The notes below the pieces were generated by a model that ran no database searches, was not told the origin of the DNA, and saw only the letters and a program-made list of their open reading frames with translations. From Deltaproteobacteria bacterium (lineage in GTDB: Bacteria; Desulfobacterota; Binatia; UTPRO1): a stretch of 54,511 nt of DNA. Shown piece after piece: positions 45,347 to 52,581 of this stretch; position 1 is the stretch's first letter; every line of letters starts with the position of its first letter. The position numbers were made by a program, and so were the translations under genes. Location: assembly GCA_020852955.1 (NCBI GenBank), contig JADYZW010000007.1, positions 1 through 54,511 of the forward strand. The letters are read 5' to 3'.

Positions 45347-46105
45347 CTAGAACGGCCCGCCGTCGACGCCGAGGCGCTGGCCGGTGACGTAGCCGGCGCG
45401 CTCCGAGACGAGGAAACGTACGGCGTCGGCGACCTCCTCCGACCTGCAGACGTGGCCGAAGGCGCTGCTCGCGTCCATCGTGCGAATGTCGGAGACGCCC
45501 ATGGCGCCCTTGACCAGGCGGCGGCCCATGTCGGTGTCGACGAGGCCCGGCGCCACGACGTTCACGTGGATGCCGTGGTGGCGCTCCTCCTTGGCGAGCG
45601 TCACGGCGAGCGCCTCGAGCGCGGCCTTCGCCATGGTGTAGGGCGCGCTGTTTGGCGCCAGGTACCGGGTCGCGGCCGACGAGATCATGACGACGTCGCC
45701 GCGCGGCGCCTGCCGCATGCCGGGCACGACGAGCTTCGCGAGCGCCCACGCACCGTAGACGTGCGTCTTCCAGAGCTTGCCGGGCTCGTGCGGGTCGGTG
45801 TCGACGACGGTCTGGCCGCGCGACGCGACGCCGGCGTTGCAGATCAGGACGTCGAAGCGGCCGAAGTCGCCGAGCGCGCGCTCGACCATCGCCGCGCACG
45901 ACTCCCAGTCGCCGACGTCGGCGGCGTAGGCGCGGGCGCGCCGCCCGAGCTTCTCGATCTCGGCGACGGTGGCGCGCGCGGCGTCGTCGTCGCGGCGATA
46001 GTTGATCGCGACGTCGGCGCCGTCGCTTGCCAGGCCGAGCGCGATGGCGCGGCCGATGCCGCGGCTCCCGCCGCTCACCAGGGCGATCCGTCCGTGCAGG
46101 CTCAT
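45347..46105 (-). CDS. FabG-like short-chain dehydrogenase
   Basis: A 252-residue classical SDR: VSGGSRGIGRAIALGLA cofactor motif, CNAG, Ser in MISSAATRYLA, and YTMAKAAL (Tyr-x-x-x-Lys). The Arg pair in NYRRDDD after strand 2 points to NADPH. The C-terminus GYVTGQRLGVDGG is typical of FabG-like enzymes. It is the last gene of a four-gene minus-strand run, 13 nt after the crotonase, so a 3-hydroxyacyl-CoA or related CoA-ester substrate is plausible. That is inferred from context. Confidence 0.9.
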   Translation of the reverse strand: MSLHGRIALVSGGSRGIGRAIALGLASDGADVAINYRRDDDAARATVAEIEKLGRRARAYAADVGDWESCAAMVERALGDFGRFDVLICNAGVASRGQTVVDTDPHEPGKLWKTHVYGAWALAKLVVPGMRQAPRGDVVMISSAATRYLAPNSAPYTMAKAALEALAVTLAKEERHHGIHVNVVAPGLVDTDMGRRLVKGAMGVSDIRTMDASSAFGHVCRSEEVADAVRFLVSERAGYVTGQRLGVDGGPF

Positions 46106-46118
46106 CGAGGTCTTCCCT

Positions 46119-46934
46119 TCACTGTTCGTTGAACTCCGGCGGCCGCTTGGCGAGGAAGGCCGCGATCGCCTCCATCATGTCGCCGGTGTGGCTCGCGAGG
46201 AGCTGGGTGCGGTTCTCGAGGTCGATGCCGGCGGCGAGCGAGCCGATCTCGAGCTGGCTCCACATGACCTCCTTCGTCATCTGCACGCCGAAGGGGCTGT
46301 TGCGGGCGATGAGGTCCGCCTCGGCGAGCGCGGCGTCGACGACCGCGCCGTCGGGCACGACGTCGAGCACGAGGCCCATCGCCTTCGCCTCCTCGGCCGG
46401 GAGGAAGCGCCCGGTCAGCATCAGCTCGTAGGCGCGCGACGCGCCGATCAGCCGCGGGAGCAGCCACGAGACGCCGATGTCGCAGCCCGAGAGCCCGATC
46501 CGGACGAAGGCCACGTTGAAGCGCGCCGACGCGGCGGCGAGGCGGACGTCGCTCGCGAGCGCGAGCGCCAGGCCCCCGCCCGACGCGGCGCCGTTGACGG
46601 CGGCGATGATCGGCTGGCGCATGCCGCGCATGAGCGGCACCAGCGCCGCGATCGCCTGCTGTACGACCAGGCCCGACTGCACGCGTCCGAGCCCGGCGGC
46701 CGCGGGCGGCGTCGCGCCTTCCTTCAGGTCGAGCCCGGCGCAGAACGCGCGGCCCGCGCCCGTCAGCACGATCACGCGGCAGCCGCGGTCGTCGCGGAGC
46801 GACGCGAACGCCGTGTGCAGGTCGCGGATCAGGGCGGCGTTCATGGCGTTCGACGCCGCCGGCCGGTTCAGCGTGACGAGCGCGACCTGCGGCCGCGGGC
46901 GGGTGATCTCGACGGTGCGCACGTCCGCGCTCAT
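46119..46934 (-). CDS. Crotonase-family protein, dienoyl-CoA-isomerase-like active site
   Basis: A 271-residue crotonase-fold protein acting on acyl-CoA. The oxyanion-hole regions are GRAFCAGLDLKEG and AAVNGAASGGGLALAL. The two catalytic Glu of true enoyl-CoA hydratases are absent: the GGGCE motif reads GGGLA and the second site has Phe. Instead Asp in GLSGCDIGVSW aligns with the catalytic Asp of delta3,5-delta2,4-dienoyl-CoA isomerases. Isomerase or other crotonase chemistry is therefore more likely than hydration. It lies 13 nt before the SDR and 40 nt after the small CxxC gene in one operon. Confidence 0.88.
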   Translation of the reverse strand: MSADVRTVEITRPRPQVALVTLNRPAASNAMNAALIRDLHTAFASLRDDRGCRVIVLTGAGRAFCAGLDLKEGATPPAAAGLGRVQSGLVVQQAIAALVPLMRGMRQPIIAAVNGAASGGGLALALASDVRLAAASARFNVAFVRIGLSGCDIGVSWLLPRLIGASRAYELMLTGRFLPAEEAKAMGLVLDVVPDGAVVDAALAEADLIARNSPFGVQMTKEVMWSQLEIGSLAAGIDLENRTQLLASHTGDMMEAIAAFLAKRPPEFNEQ

Positions 46935-46974
46935 CGCACCGACTCTGGACCGGCGGGCGCCCGAGCGTCAAACG

Positions 46975-47286
46975 TCAGCGCAAGCGGCGCGTCCACCACG
47001 CGAGCGCCGCCGTGCCGCTCGGGCGCGCGTGCGCGTGCCAGTGATCGGGGATGTTGCGGCGGTGGCCGTCGACCACCCAGGTCGCGAACAGCTCCGCGGC
47101 GGCGCGCGCGAGCGCCGCCGTCATGTGCGCCAGCTCGGCCGGCGACGGATCGATGCCGTGGCGGCGCCAGACGACCATCGGAACCGCGCAGATCTCACAG
47201 TCGGCGACCCAGCAGACCTCGTCCTCGGAGTACCAGCGCGTGCGCCTCGCCGCTTCGCAGAGGTCGCAGCCGCGCTCGATCGGCAT
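46975..47286 (-). CDS. Small CxxC protein, putative zinc-binding
   Basis: A 103-residue protein. Two CxxC pairs (Cys7/Cys10 in GCDLCEAA and CEIC near residue 30) would form one zinc site. WYSEDEVCWVADCEICAVPMVV and the late RRNIPDHWHAHAR give a pattern I have seen in uncharacterised small proteins from actinobacteria and deltaproteobacteria, slightly reminiscent of HIT proteins. The catalytic HxHxH triad is not complete (HWHAH only). It lies between the alpha/beta hydrolase (28 nt) and the crotonase (40 nt) in the same operon. Function unknown. Confidence 0.72.
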   Translation of the reverse strand: MPIERGCDLCEAARRTRWYSEDEVCWVADCEICAVPMVVWRRHGIDPSPAELAHMTAALARAAAELFATWVVDGHRRNIPDHWHAHARPSGTAALAWWTRRLR

Positions 47287-47314
47287 CGCGGGTGGGGGCG
47301 CGGCGCCGGGCGGT

Positions 47315-48214
47315 TCAGGCGGCGCGGGCGCGCGCGCGCGCCGCGAGCTCGCCGACGGCGTCGATGATCTCGCGCCAGACGCCCGGCGGGAGATCGTGAC
47401 CCATGCCCTCGACGATCACGAGCTTCGCCTCCGGAATCGCCGCCGCGGTGGCGCGTCCGCCCTCGACCCGCACGAGCGGGTCGGCGTCGCCGTGGATCAC
47501 GAGCGACGGCACCCGCACCGAGCGGAGCGCGGCCGTGCGGTCGCCCGAGGCCATGATCGCCGCCATCTGCCGCGCCACGCCCGCGGGATGGTAGCCGCGG
47601 TCGAAGGCGCGCTCGAAGAGCGCCCGCATGTGCTCCTCGTCGGGCGGGAACTTCGGGCTGCCGATCACCTTCCACGCCTCGAGCGCCTGCGCGACGTTGC
47701 CCTCGCGGTCCGGCGGCGGCGGCGCCAACAGGACGCGCATCGCCTCCGGCGTCGCCGGCGGCAGCGTCACGTCGCCGGTCGTCGACATGATCGAGGTCAT
47801 GCTGAGGAGGCGGTCGGGGTATCGGATCGCCAGGGTCTGCGCGATCATGCCGCCCATCGACGCGCCGACCACGTGGGCGCGCGCGATCCCGAGGACGTCC
47901 ATGAGCGCGGCGGTGTCGTCGGCCATGTCCTCGAGCCGGTAGGGCGCCCGGACGGGCTTCCCGGCGAACGCGGCCTGCATCGCCTCGAAGACGTTCGGCG
48001 TCCCGAGAGCGTCGAGCTGGGTCGACAGGCCGACGTCGCGATTGTCGAAGCGGACGACGTGGAAGCCGGCGGCGGCGAGCTCGGCGCAGAAGTCCTCCTC
48101 CCAGAGGATCATCTGCGCGCCGAGCCCCATGATCAGGACCAGCGGCGGGTTCGTCGGGTCGCCGAAGGCGTCGTATTCGAGCTCGATTCCGTTCGCGAGG
48201 CGCGCGCGTGGCAT
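47315..48214 (-). CDS. Alpha/beta hydrolase (esterase/epoxide-hydrolase-like)
   Basis: A 299-residue alpha/beta hydrolase with cap. The oxyanion motif region is VLIMGLGAQMILW, strand 4 is VVRFDNRDVGLST, the nucleophile elbow is GASMGGM (Ser in GxSxG), the acid is probably in HGDADPLV and the His is in GMGHDLPPG. Start ATG 48214 gives a normal N-terminus; upstream reading is rejected. It is the first gene of the hydrolase, CxxC, crotonase and SDR run, so it may release or process a CoA or ester product. The substrate is not predictable. Confidence 0.92.
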   Translation of the reverse strand: MPRARLANGIELEYDAFGDPTNPPLVLIMGLGAQMILWEEDFCAELAAAGFHVVRFDNRDVGLSTQLDALGTPNVFEAMQAAFAGKPVRAPYRLEDMADDTAALMDVLGIARAHVVGASMGGMIAQTLAIRYPDRLLSMTSIMSTTGDVTLPPATPEAMRVLLAPPPPDREGNVAQALEAWKVIGSPKFPPDEEHMRALFERAFDRGYHPAGVARQMAAIMASGDRTAALRSVRVPSLVIHGDADPLVRVEGGRATAAAIPEAKLVIVEGMGHDLPPGVWREIIDAVGELAARARARAA

Positions 48215-48369
48215 GCGGCCGTTGTCGCGCGCGCGCGCCGGCTGGTCAAGCACGGGGCGCGTACGGCCCTTGGCGCGGCGTCGGGCCCCGTCTAAGGTTC
48301 GCGCATGGCCCGCATCCCGACGCCGGTCACGCGCCGCCCCTCCGCGGACGTCGTACGCTAGGCGACCCG

Positions 48370-48996
48370 ATGATGCTCCCCGCGTTCGGCGCCGACCTCG
48401 CGTTCCGCGTCCGCGCGCACCTCGCGCGTCACGACCGGCTCGCCGTGCCGCTCGAGGGTCGGCGCCACGCGGCCGTCGCGGTGACGCTCGTCGCGGACGA
48501 CGAGCGCGCGCCGTGCTTCCTGCTCACGCGTCGCGCCCCCCGGCTTTCGTCGCACGCGGGACAGTGGGCGCTCCCCGGCGGCCGCGTCGAGCCCGGCGAA
48601 ACGCCGGCGGCGGCGGCGCTCCGCGAGCTCGCCGAGGAGGTCGGTCTCGCGGCCGCGCCGAGCCAGGTGCTCGGCTGTCTCGACGACTACCCGACGCGCT
48701 CGGGGTACGTCATCACGCCGGTCGTCGTCTGGGCGGAGGAGAGCACGGCGTTGAGACTCGATCCGGGGGAGGTGAGCTCGGTGCACCGGGTGCCGCTGCG
48801 CGTGCTCGAGCATCCCGACGTGCCGTACCTGCGCGCCATCCCCGAGAGCGCGCGGCCGGTCATCTCCATCGCGATGGTCGGGACGCACGTCCACGCGCCG
48901 ACCGCCGCGATCGTCTACCAGCTCCGCGAAGTCGGCGTGCACGGCCGGGCGACGCGCGTCGACCACTTCGAGCAGCCGGTGTTCGCCTGGCGCTGA
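48370..48996 (+). CDS. Nudix hydrolase, CoA-pyrophosphatase (NudL)-like
   Basis: A 208-residue Nudix protein. The Nudix box GRVEPGETPAAAALRELAEE (GX5EX7REUXEEXGU) is complete. The preceding SSHAGQWALPGG matches the NudL/CoA-diphosphatase group, where cytosolic CoA and acyl-CoA are hydrolysed to 3',5'-ADP and (acyl)phosphopantetheine. The start is one of two adjacent ATGs (48370, 48373). It is divergent from the hydrolase operon with 155 nt between starts. Specificity for CoA is likely but not certain. Confidence 0.88.
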   Translation: MMLPAFGADLAFRVRAHLARHDRLAVPLEGRRHAAVAVTLVADDERAPCFLLTRRAPRLSSHAGQWALPGGRVEPGETPAAAALRELAEEVGLAAAPSQVLGCLDDYPTRSGYVITPVVVWAEESTALRLDPGEVSSVHRVPLRVLEHPDVPYLRAIPESARPVISIAMVGTHVHAPTAAIVYQLREVGVHGRATRVDHFEQPVFAWR

Positions 48997-49084
48997 ACCC
49001 GCGCGCGCGACGGCGGGCGCGCCGTGACGTCCCCGTCGAGCGCAGGCGGCGCCGTACCCGCGCCTGGAGCCGCGTCGAGGTTCG

Positions 49085-50764
49085 TCAGCGCTGGACGACG
49101 GCGATCGGCTCGCGCCGGCCGCGCAGCACGACGAGATCATGCGGCGCGAGTGTGGTCGGAAATCCGGCGGCGCGGGCGCGGATGTAGGCCGTCTCCGATA
49201 CGAGGAGCGCGCGCCCCTCGTCCTTGCAGAGCTGCTGCAGGCGCGCGGCGACGTTCACGGCGTCGCCGATCACCGTGTACTCGTGCCGATCGGCGGCGCC
49301 GATCGTGCCGGCGAGCACGTCGCCCGAGTGCATGCCGATCGCGATGGCGAGGGGCGGCTGCGCGCGCCGCGCGCGAATCGCGTTCAGCTCGGCGAGCCGT
49401 TCGTGCATGCCGACCGCGCAGCGGAGCGCGGCGGCCGCGCCGGCCTCGTCGCACGCGCCCGCCGGAGCGTCGTCCGCGAAGAGCCCGAACACCACGAGCA
49501 GCGCGTCGCCGATGAACTTGTCGACGAAGCCGCCGCAGGCGCGCACCCAGGTCGTCATGGCCGTGAAGAACTCGTTCAGGCTCGCGACGACCTCGGCGGG
49601 CGCCGCGTGCTCCGCCATTGCGGTGAAGCCGCGAAGGTCGCAGAACAGGATCGTGGCGGTGCGCAGCTCGCCGGTCGCGCCGACGTCGCCCGCGAGCAGG
49701 CGATCGCGCACCGACGGCTCGACGACGCGGCCGAAGGTCTGGAGGATGCGCTCGCGATCGCGCAGCGTCTCGACCATCGCGTTCACGCCGTCGGCGAGGA
49801 CGCCGACCTCGTCGGCCGAGCTGACGGCGACCGCGACGTCGAGGTCGCCGTCCTCGATGCGCTTCAACGCCGCCGCCATGCCGCCGAGCGGCAGCGTGAG
49901 CGAGCGCGCCACGACGAGCGTCAGGACGATGCCGAGCGCGACGAAGATGCCGAACGTGGCGGTGCTCGCCGTCGCGAGCGACGCGACGACCTCCGCGGCG
50001 GGCCGCCCGGTCTCGATCCGCACGACGGCCGCGCGTACGAGCCCGAGCAGCATGAACAAGGGGATGAAGGCGACCGCGATCAGGAACAGCAGGAGGCGCA
50101 TGCGCACCCCGGGCGCCAGCGAGCCCGAAACCTCGGCGACCCGCCCCTCCGGGAAGACCGTCGGCGTCACCATCGAGCGGAAGAGCCAGTCGACCAGGAG
50201 ATAGGAGACGGTCGCCGCGAGGAAGCCGTTCACGAGCGGCCCGAGCACCTGCTGCGACATGAGGTCCGGGCCCCAGTGTCCGAAACGCCAGACCGTGAGC
50301 GCGGGAAAGACGAGGATGCTGACGACCCAGAGCGCGAACCCGACGAAGGCGAGCACGGCGGGTGCGTTGGTCACGCGCCGCTGCACGAGCTCCGACGCCG
50401 GCCCCGCGGCCCCGCACTTGAAGAACGCGACGATCGGCCGGAGATAGGCGATCGCGACCGCGACGCCGCCCGTGTACGCGGCGGAGCGCCAGTACGGCAG
50501 GACCGAGAGCTCGAAGCGGCGCGTTTCTTCGGCGAACGCGCTCACGCCGTGCATCATCTCCACCGTGACCCAGGTCGTGACGCCGGCGAGCAGGTTCGCC
50601 GCGAAGACGATGAGCGCCGCGAGAGCGAGCCAGACCGGCACGGGCGAGCCGCGCCCGCCGGCGGACGCCGCCGGCGCGGCGACGCGCGTCGCCGCGCCGG
50701 GAGCGACGCCCGGGCTCGACGTGCGGCGCCCGGCCTCACGAGGGACGGACGGTGATGCCCCCAT
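49085..50764 (-). CDS. Membrane adenylate cyclase with HAMP domain
   Basis: A 559-residue integral membrane cyclase. Hydrophobic helices lie at about 44-66, 92-110, 134-156, 170-190, 225-247 and 265-290. A HAMP linker follows (about 290-345, SLTLPLGGMAAALKRIEDGDLD), then the class III catalytic domain (about 370-545). The catalytic domain has the metal residue in LFCDLRGFTAMAE, the base-binding Lys and second Asp in DKFIGDALL, and the transition-state Asn/Arg in IGDAVNVAARLQ. The Lys/Asp pair supports ATP over GTP. The annotated ATG 50764 lies 29 nt inside the upstream SDR gene, with a Pro/Ala-rich tail before helix 1. A GTG near 50640 (VPVWLALAAL) is an alternative start. Confidence 0.9.
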   Translation of the reverse strand: MGASPSVPREAGRRTSSPGVAPGAATRVAAPAASAGGRGSPVPVWLALAALIVFAANLLAGVTTWVTVEMMHGVSAFAEETRRFELSVLPYWRSAAYTGGVAVAIAYLRPIVAFFKCGAAGPASELVQRRVTNAPAVLAFVGFALWVVSILVFPALTVWRFGHWGPDLMSQQVLGPLVNGFLAATVSYLLVDWLFRSMVTPTVFPEGRVAEVSGSLAPGVRMRLLLFLIAVAFIPLFMLLGLVRAAVVRIETGRPAAEVVASLATASTATFGIFVALGIVLTLVVARSLTLPLGGMAAALKRIEDGDLDVAVAVSSADEVGVLADGVNAMVETLRDRERILQTFGRVVEPSVRDRLLAGDVGATGELRTATILFCDLRGFTAMAEHAAPAEVVASLNEFFTAMTTWVRACGGFVDKFIGDALLVVFGLFADDAPAGACDEAGAAAALRCAVGMHERLAELNAIRARRAQPPLAIAIGMHSGDVLAGTIGAADRHEYTVIGDAVNVAARLQQLCKDEGRALLVSETAYIRARAAGFPTTLAPHDLVVLRGRREPIAVVQR

Positions 50765-51509
50765 CGACGGGGATGACGACGCCGGTCACGTAGGCGCCGG
50801 CGCGCGACGCGAGGTAGATCGCGACGCCGGCCATGTCCTCGGGCTCGCCGATCCGACCGAGCGGGCAGGCCGCGACGATCGCGTCCTTGAAGCGCTCGAG
50901 CGTGACCGCCATCATCTTGCTCTCGAAGGGACCGGGCGCGACGGCGTTCACGGTGATGTGCTTCGGCGCGAGCTGCACGGCGAGGACGCGCGTCATGTGG
51001 TGCACGGCCGCTTTGCTCGCCGAGTAGGAGTAGGTCTCGAGGAAGGGCACCTTGAGCCCGTCGATCGAGCCGATGTTGATGACGCGCGCCGGATCGGCGG
51101 CGGTGCCGGCGTTCTCGAGGAGCGGCAGCAGCATCTTCGTCATGTGGAACGGGCCCTTCACGTTGAGGGCGAGGACCTTGTCCCAGCCGGAGTCCGGAAA
51201 CTCGGCGAGCGGGGCGCCCCAGTTGGCGCCGGCGTTGTTGACCAGGACGTGGAGCGCGCCCTCGCGCGCCGCGATCGCGTCGGCGAGAGCCTGGCAGCCA
51301 GCCTCGGTCGAGAGGTCGGCCGGGATCGCGATGCACGCGCCCTTCTCGGAGAGGGCGGCGGCGGTCTTGGCGCACTCCGCCGCCTTCCGCGCCGAGATGT
51401 AGACCTTGGCGCCGGCCTCGACGAAGCCGCGCGCGATCATCGCCCCGATGCCGCGCGACCCGCCGGTCACGAGCACGACTTTTCCCTCGACGGAGAAGAG
51501 ATCCCGCAT
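50736..51509 (-). CDS. Short-chain dehydrogenase, RhlG/FabG-like
   Basis: A 257-residue classical SDR: VTGGSRGIGAMIARGF, NNAGANW, INIGSIDGL with catalytic Ser, and YSYSASKAA (Tyr-x-x-x-Lys). ISARKAAEC after strand 2 (Arg) favours NADPH. The end GAYVTGVVIPVDGG is typical. It resembles the RhlG-type 3-ketoacyl reductases. The 3' end overlaps the annotated start of the membrane cyclase by 29 nt on the same strand, so the two are probably co-transcribed. It is divergent from the NAD(P)-binding protein gene (51 nt). Confidence 0.9.
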   Translation of the reverse strand: MRDLFSVEGKVVLVTGGSRGIGAMIARGFVEAGAKVYISARKAAECAKTAAALSEKGACIAIPADLSTEAGCQALADAIAAREGALHVLVNNAGANWGAPLAEFPDSGWDKVLALNVKGPFHMTKMLLPLLENAGTAADPARVINIGSIDGLKVPFLETYSYSASKAAVHHMTRVLAVQLAPKHITVNAVAPGPFESKMMAVTLERFKDAIVAACPLGRIGEPEDMAGVAIYLASRAGAYVTGVVIPVDGGITVRPS

Positions 51510-51560
51510 GGGGAGGAGCTACTAGCCTGCTTTCCGGGTCGTTGGTAGAGCGAAGCGCTC

Positions 51561-52490
51561 ATGCGCGTCTTCGTCGCCGGCGGAACCGGCACGCTCGGCC
51601 GGCCGACCGTGCGGCTCCTGGTCGCGACGGGCCACGAGGTGCGCGCGCTCGCGCGGACCCCGGAGCGCGGGGCGGTCCTGCGCGGCCTGGGAGCCGAGCC
51701 GGTGGTCGCCGACGTCTTCGACCTCCAGGCCATGACGGCCGCCGTCGCGGGCTCGGAGGCCGTGCTCCACCTCGCGACTCGCATCCCGCCGCTCCCGCGG
51801 ATGCGCAAGCTCGCCAACTGGCGCGACAACGACCGCCTCCGCAGCCAGGGCTCGAGCATCCTCGTCACCGCGGCGCTCGCGGCCGGGGCGAAGGTCTACG
51901 TGCAGGAGTCGATCACCTTCCTCTACGCGGACCTCGGCGACCAGCAGATCTTCGAGACGGCGCCGATCGACGCGCCCCGCCCGCTCGCGTCGGCGCGCGA
52001 CGCCGAGCGCGAGACCGCCCGCTTCACGGCCCGCCGGGGGCAGGGGATCGTGCTGCGTTTCGGGGGATTCTACTCGGCCGAGGCCCCGTCGACGCTCGCG
52101 ACCGTGGCGCTCGCCCGCCGGCGGCTCTTCCCGGTCGTCGGGACGGGCGGCCACTACGTGTCGTCGATCCACGTCGAGGACGCGGCGGCCGCGACCGTCG
52201 CGGCGCTCGCCGTCCCGGCCGGGATCTACAACGTCGTCGACGACGAGCCGCTGCCGATGCGCGCCTGGGTGGGGGCGCTCACCGACGCCTTCGGGTTCAA
52301 GCCGGCCCGGCGCGTGCCGCTGCCCGTCGCGCGCCTGCTCTTCGGGCGGCCGGTGGGCCTGCTCACCCGGTCGCAGCGCGTCAACAACACCATGTTCAAG
52401 GCGGTGACGTCCTGGACCCCGCGCCATCCGAGCGTCCGCCAGGGCTGGCGCGCGGTCGCCGCGGCGCTGCACGCGGGAAAATCAGCTTGA
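51561..52490 (+). CDS. NAD(P)-binding epimerase/dehydratase-like protein
   Basis: A 309-residue atypical extended SDR. The nucleotide motif is FVAGGTGTLGRPTVRLL. Strand 2 carries ALARTPERG, which suggests NADP. HLATRIPPLPRMRK and LRFGGFYS mark the complex-I-NDUFA9-like/atypical SDR group. VSSIHVEDAAAATVAAL and IYNVVDDEPLPMRAW complete the epimerase-family end. The usual YxxxK is replaced in the expected region by ARDAERETARF, so classical catalysis is doubtful. It stands alone on the plus strand. Substrate unknown. Confidence 0.85.
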   Translation: MRVFVAGGTGTLGRPTVRLLVATGHEVRALARTPERGAVLRGLGAEPVVADVFDLQAMTAAVAGSEAVLHLATRIPPLPRMRKLANWRDNDRLRSQGSSILVTAALAAGAKVYVQESITFLYADLGDQQIFETAPIDAPRPLASARDAERETARFTARRGQGIVLRFGGFYSAEAPSTLATVALARRRLFPVVGTGGHYVSSIHVEDAAAATVAALAVPAGIYNVVDDEPLPMRAWVGALTDAFGFKPARRVPLPVARLLFGRPVGLLTRSQRVNNTMFKAVTSWTPRHPSVRQGWRAVAAALHAGKSA

Positions 52491-52581
52491 CCCGGCGCCG
52501 CGGCTGCGACTAGCGTCCGACGAAAGCTGCCGTTCCCCGTAGCGCGTCATCCATCATCCCAGCCGAGGAGGAGGTTCCGTG

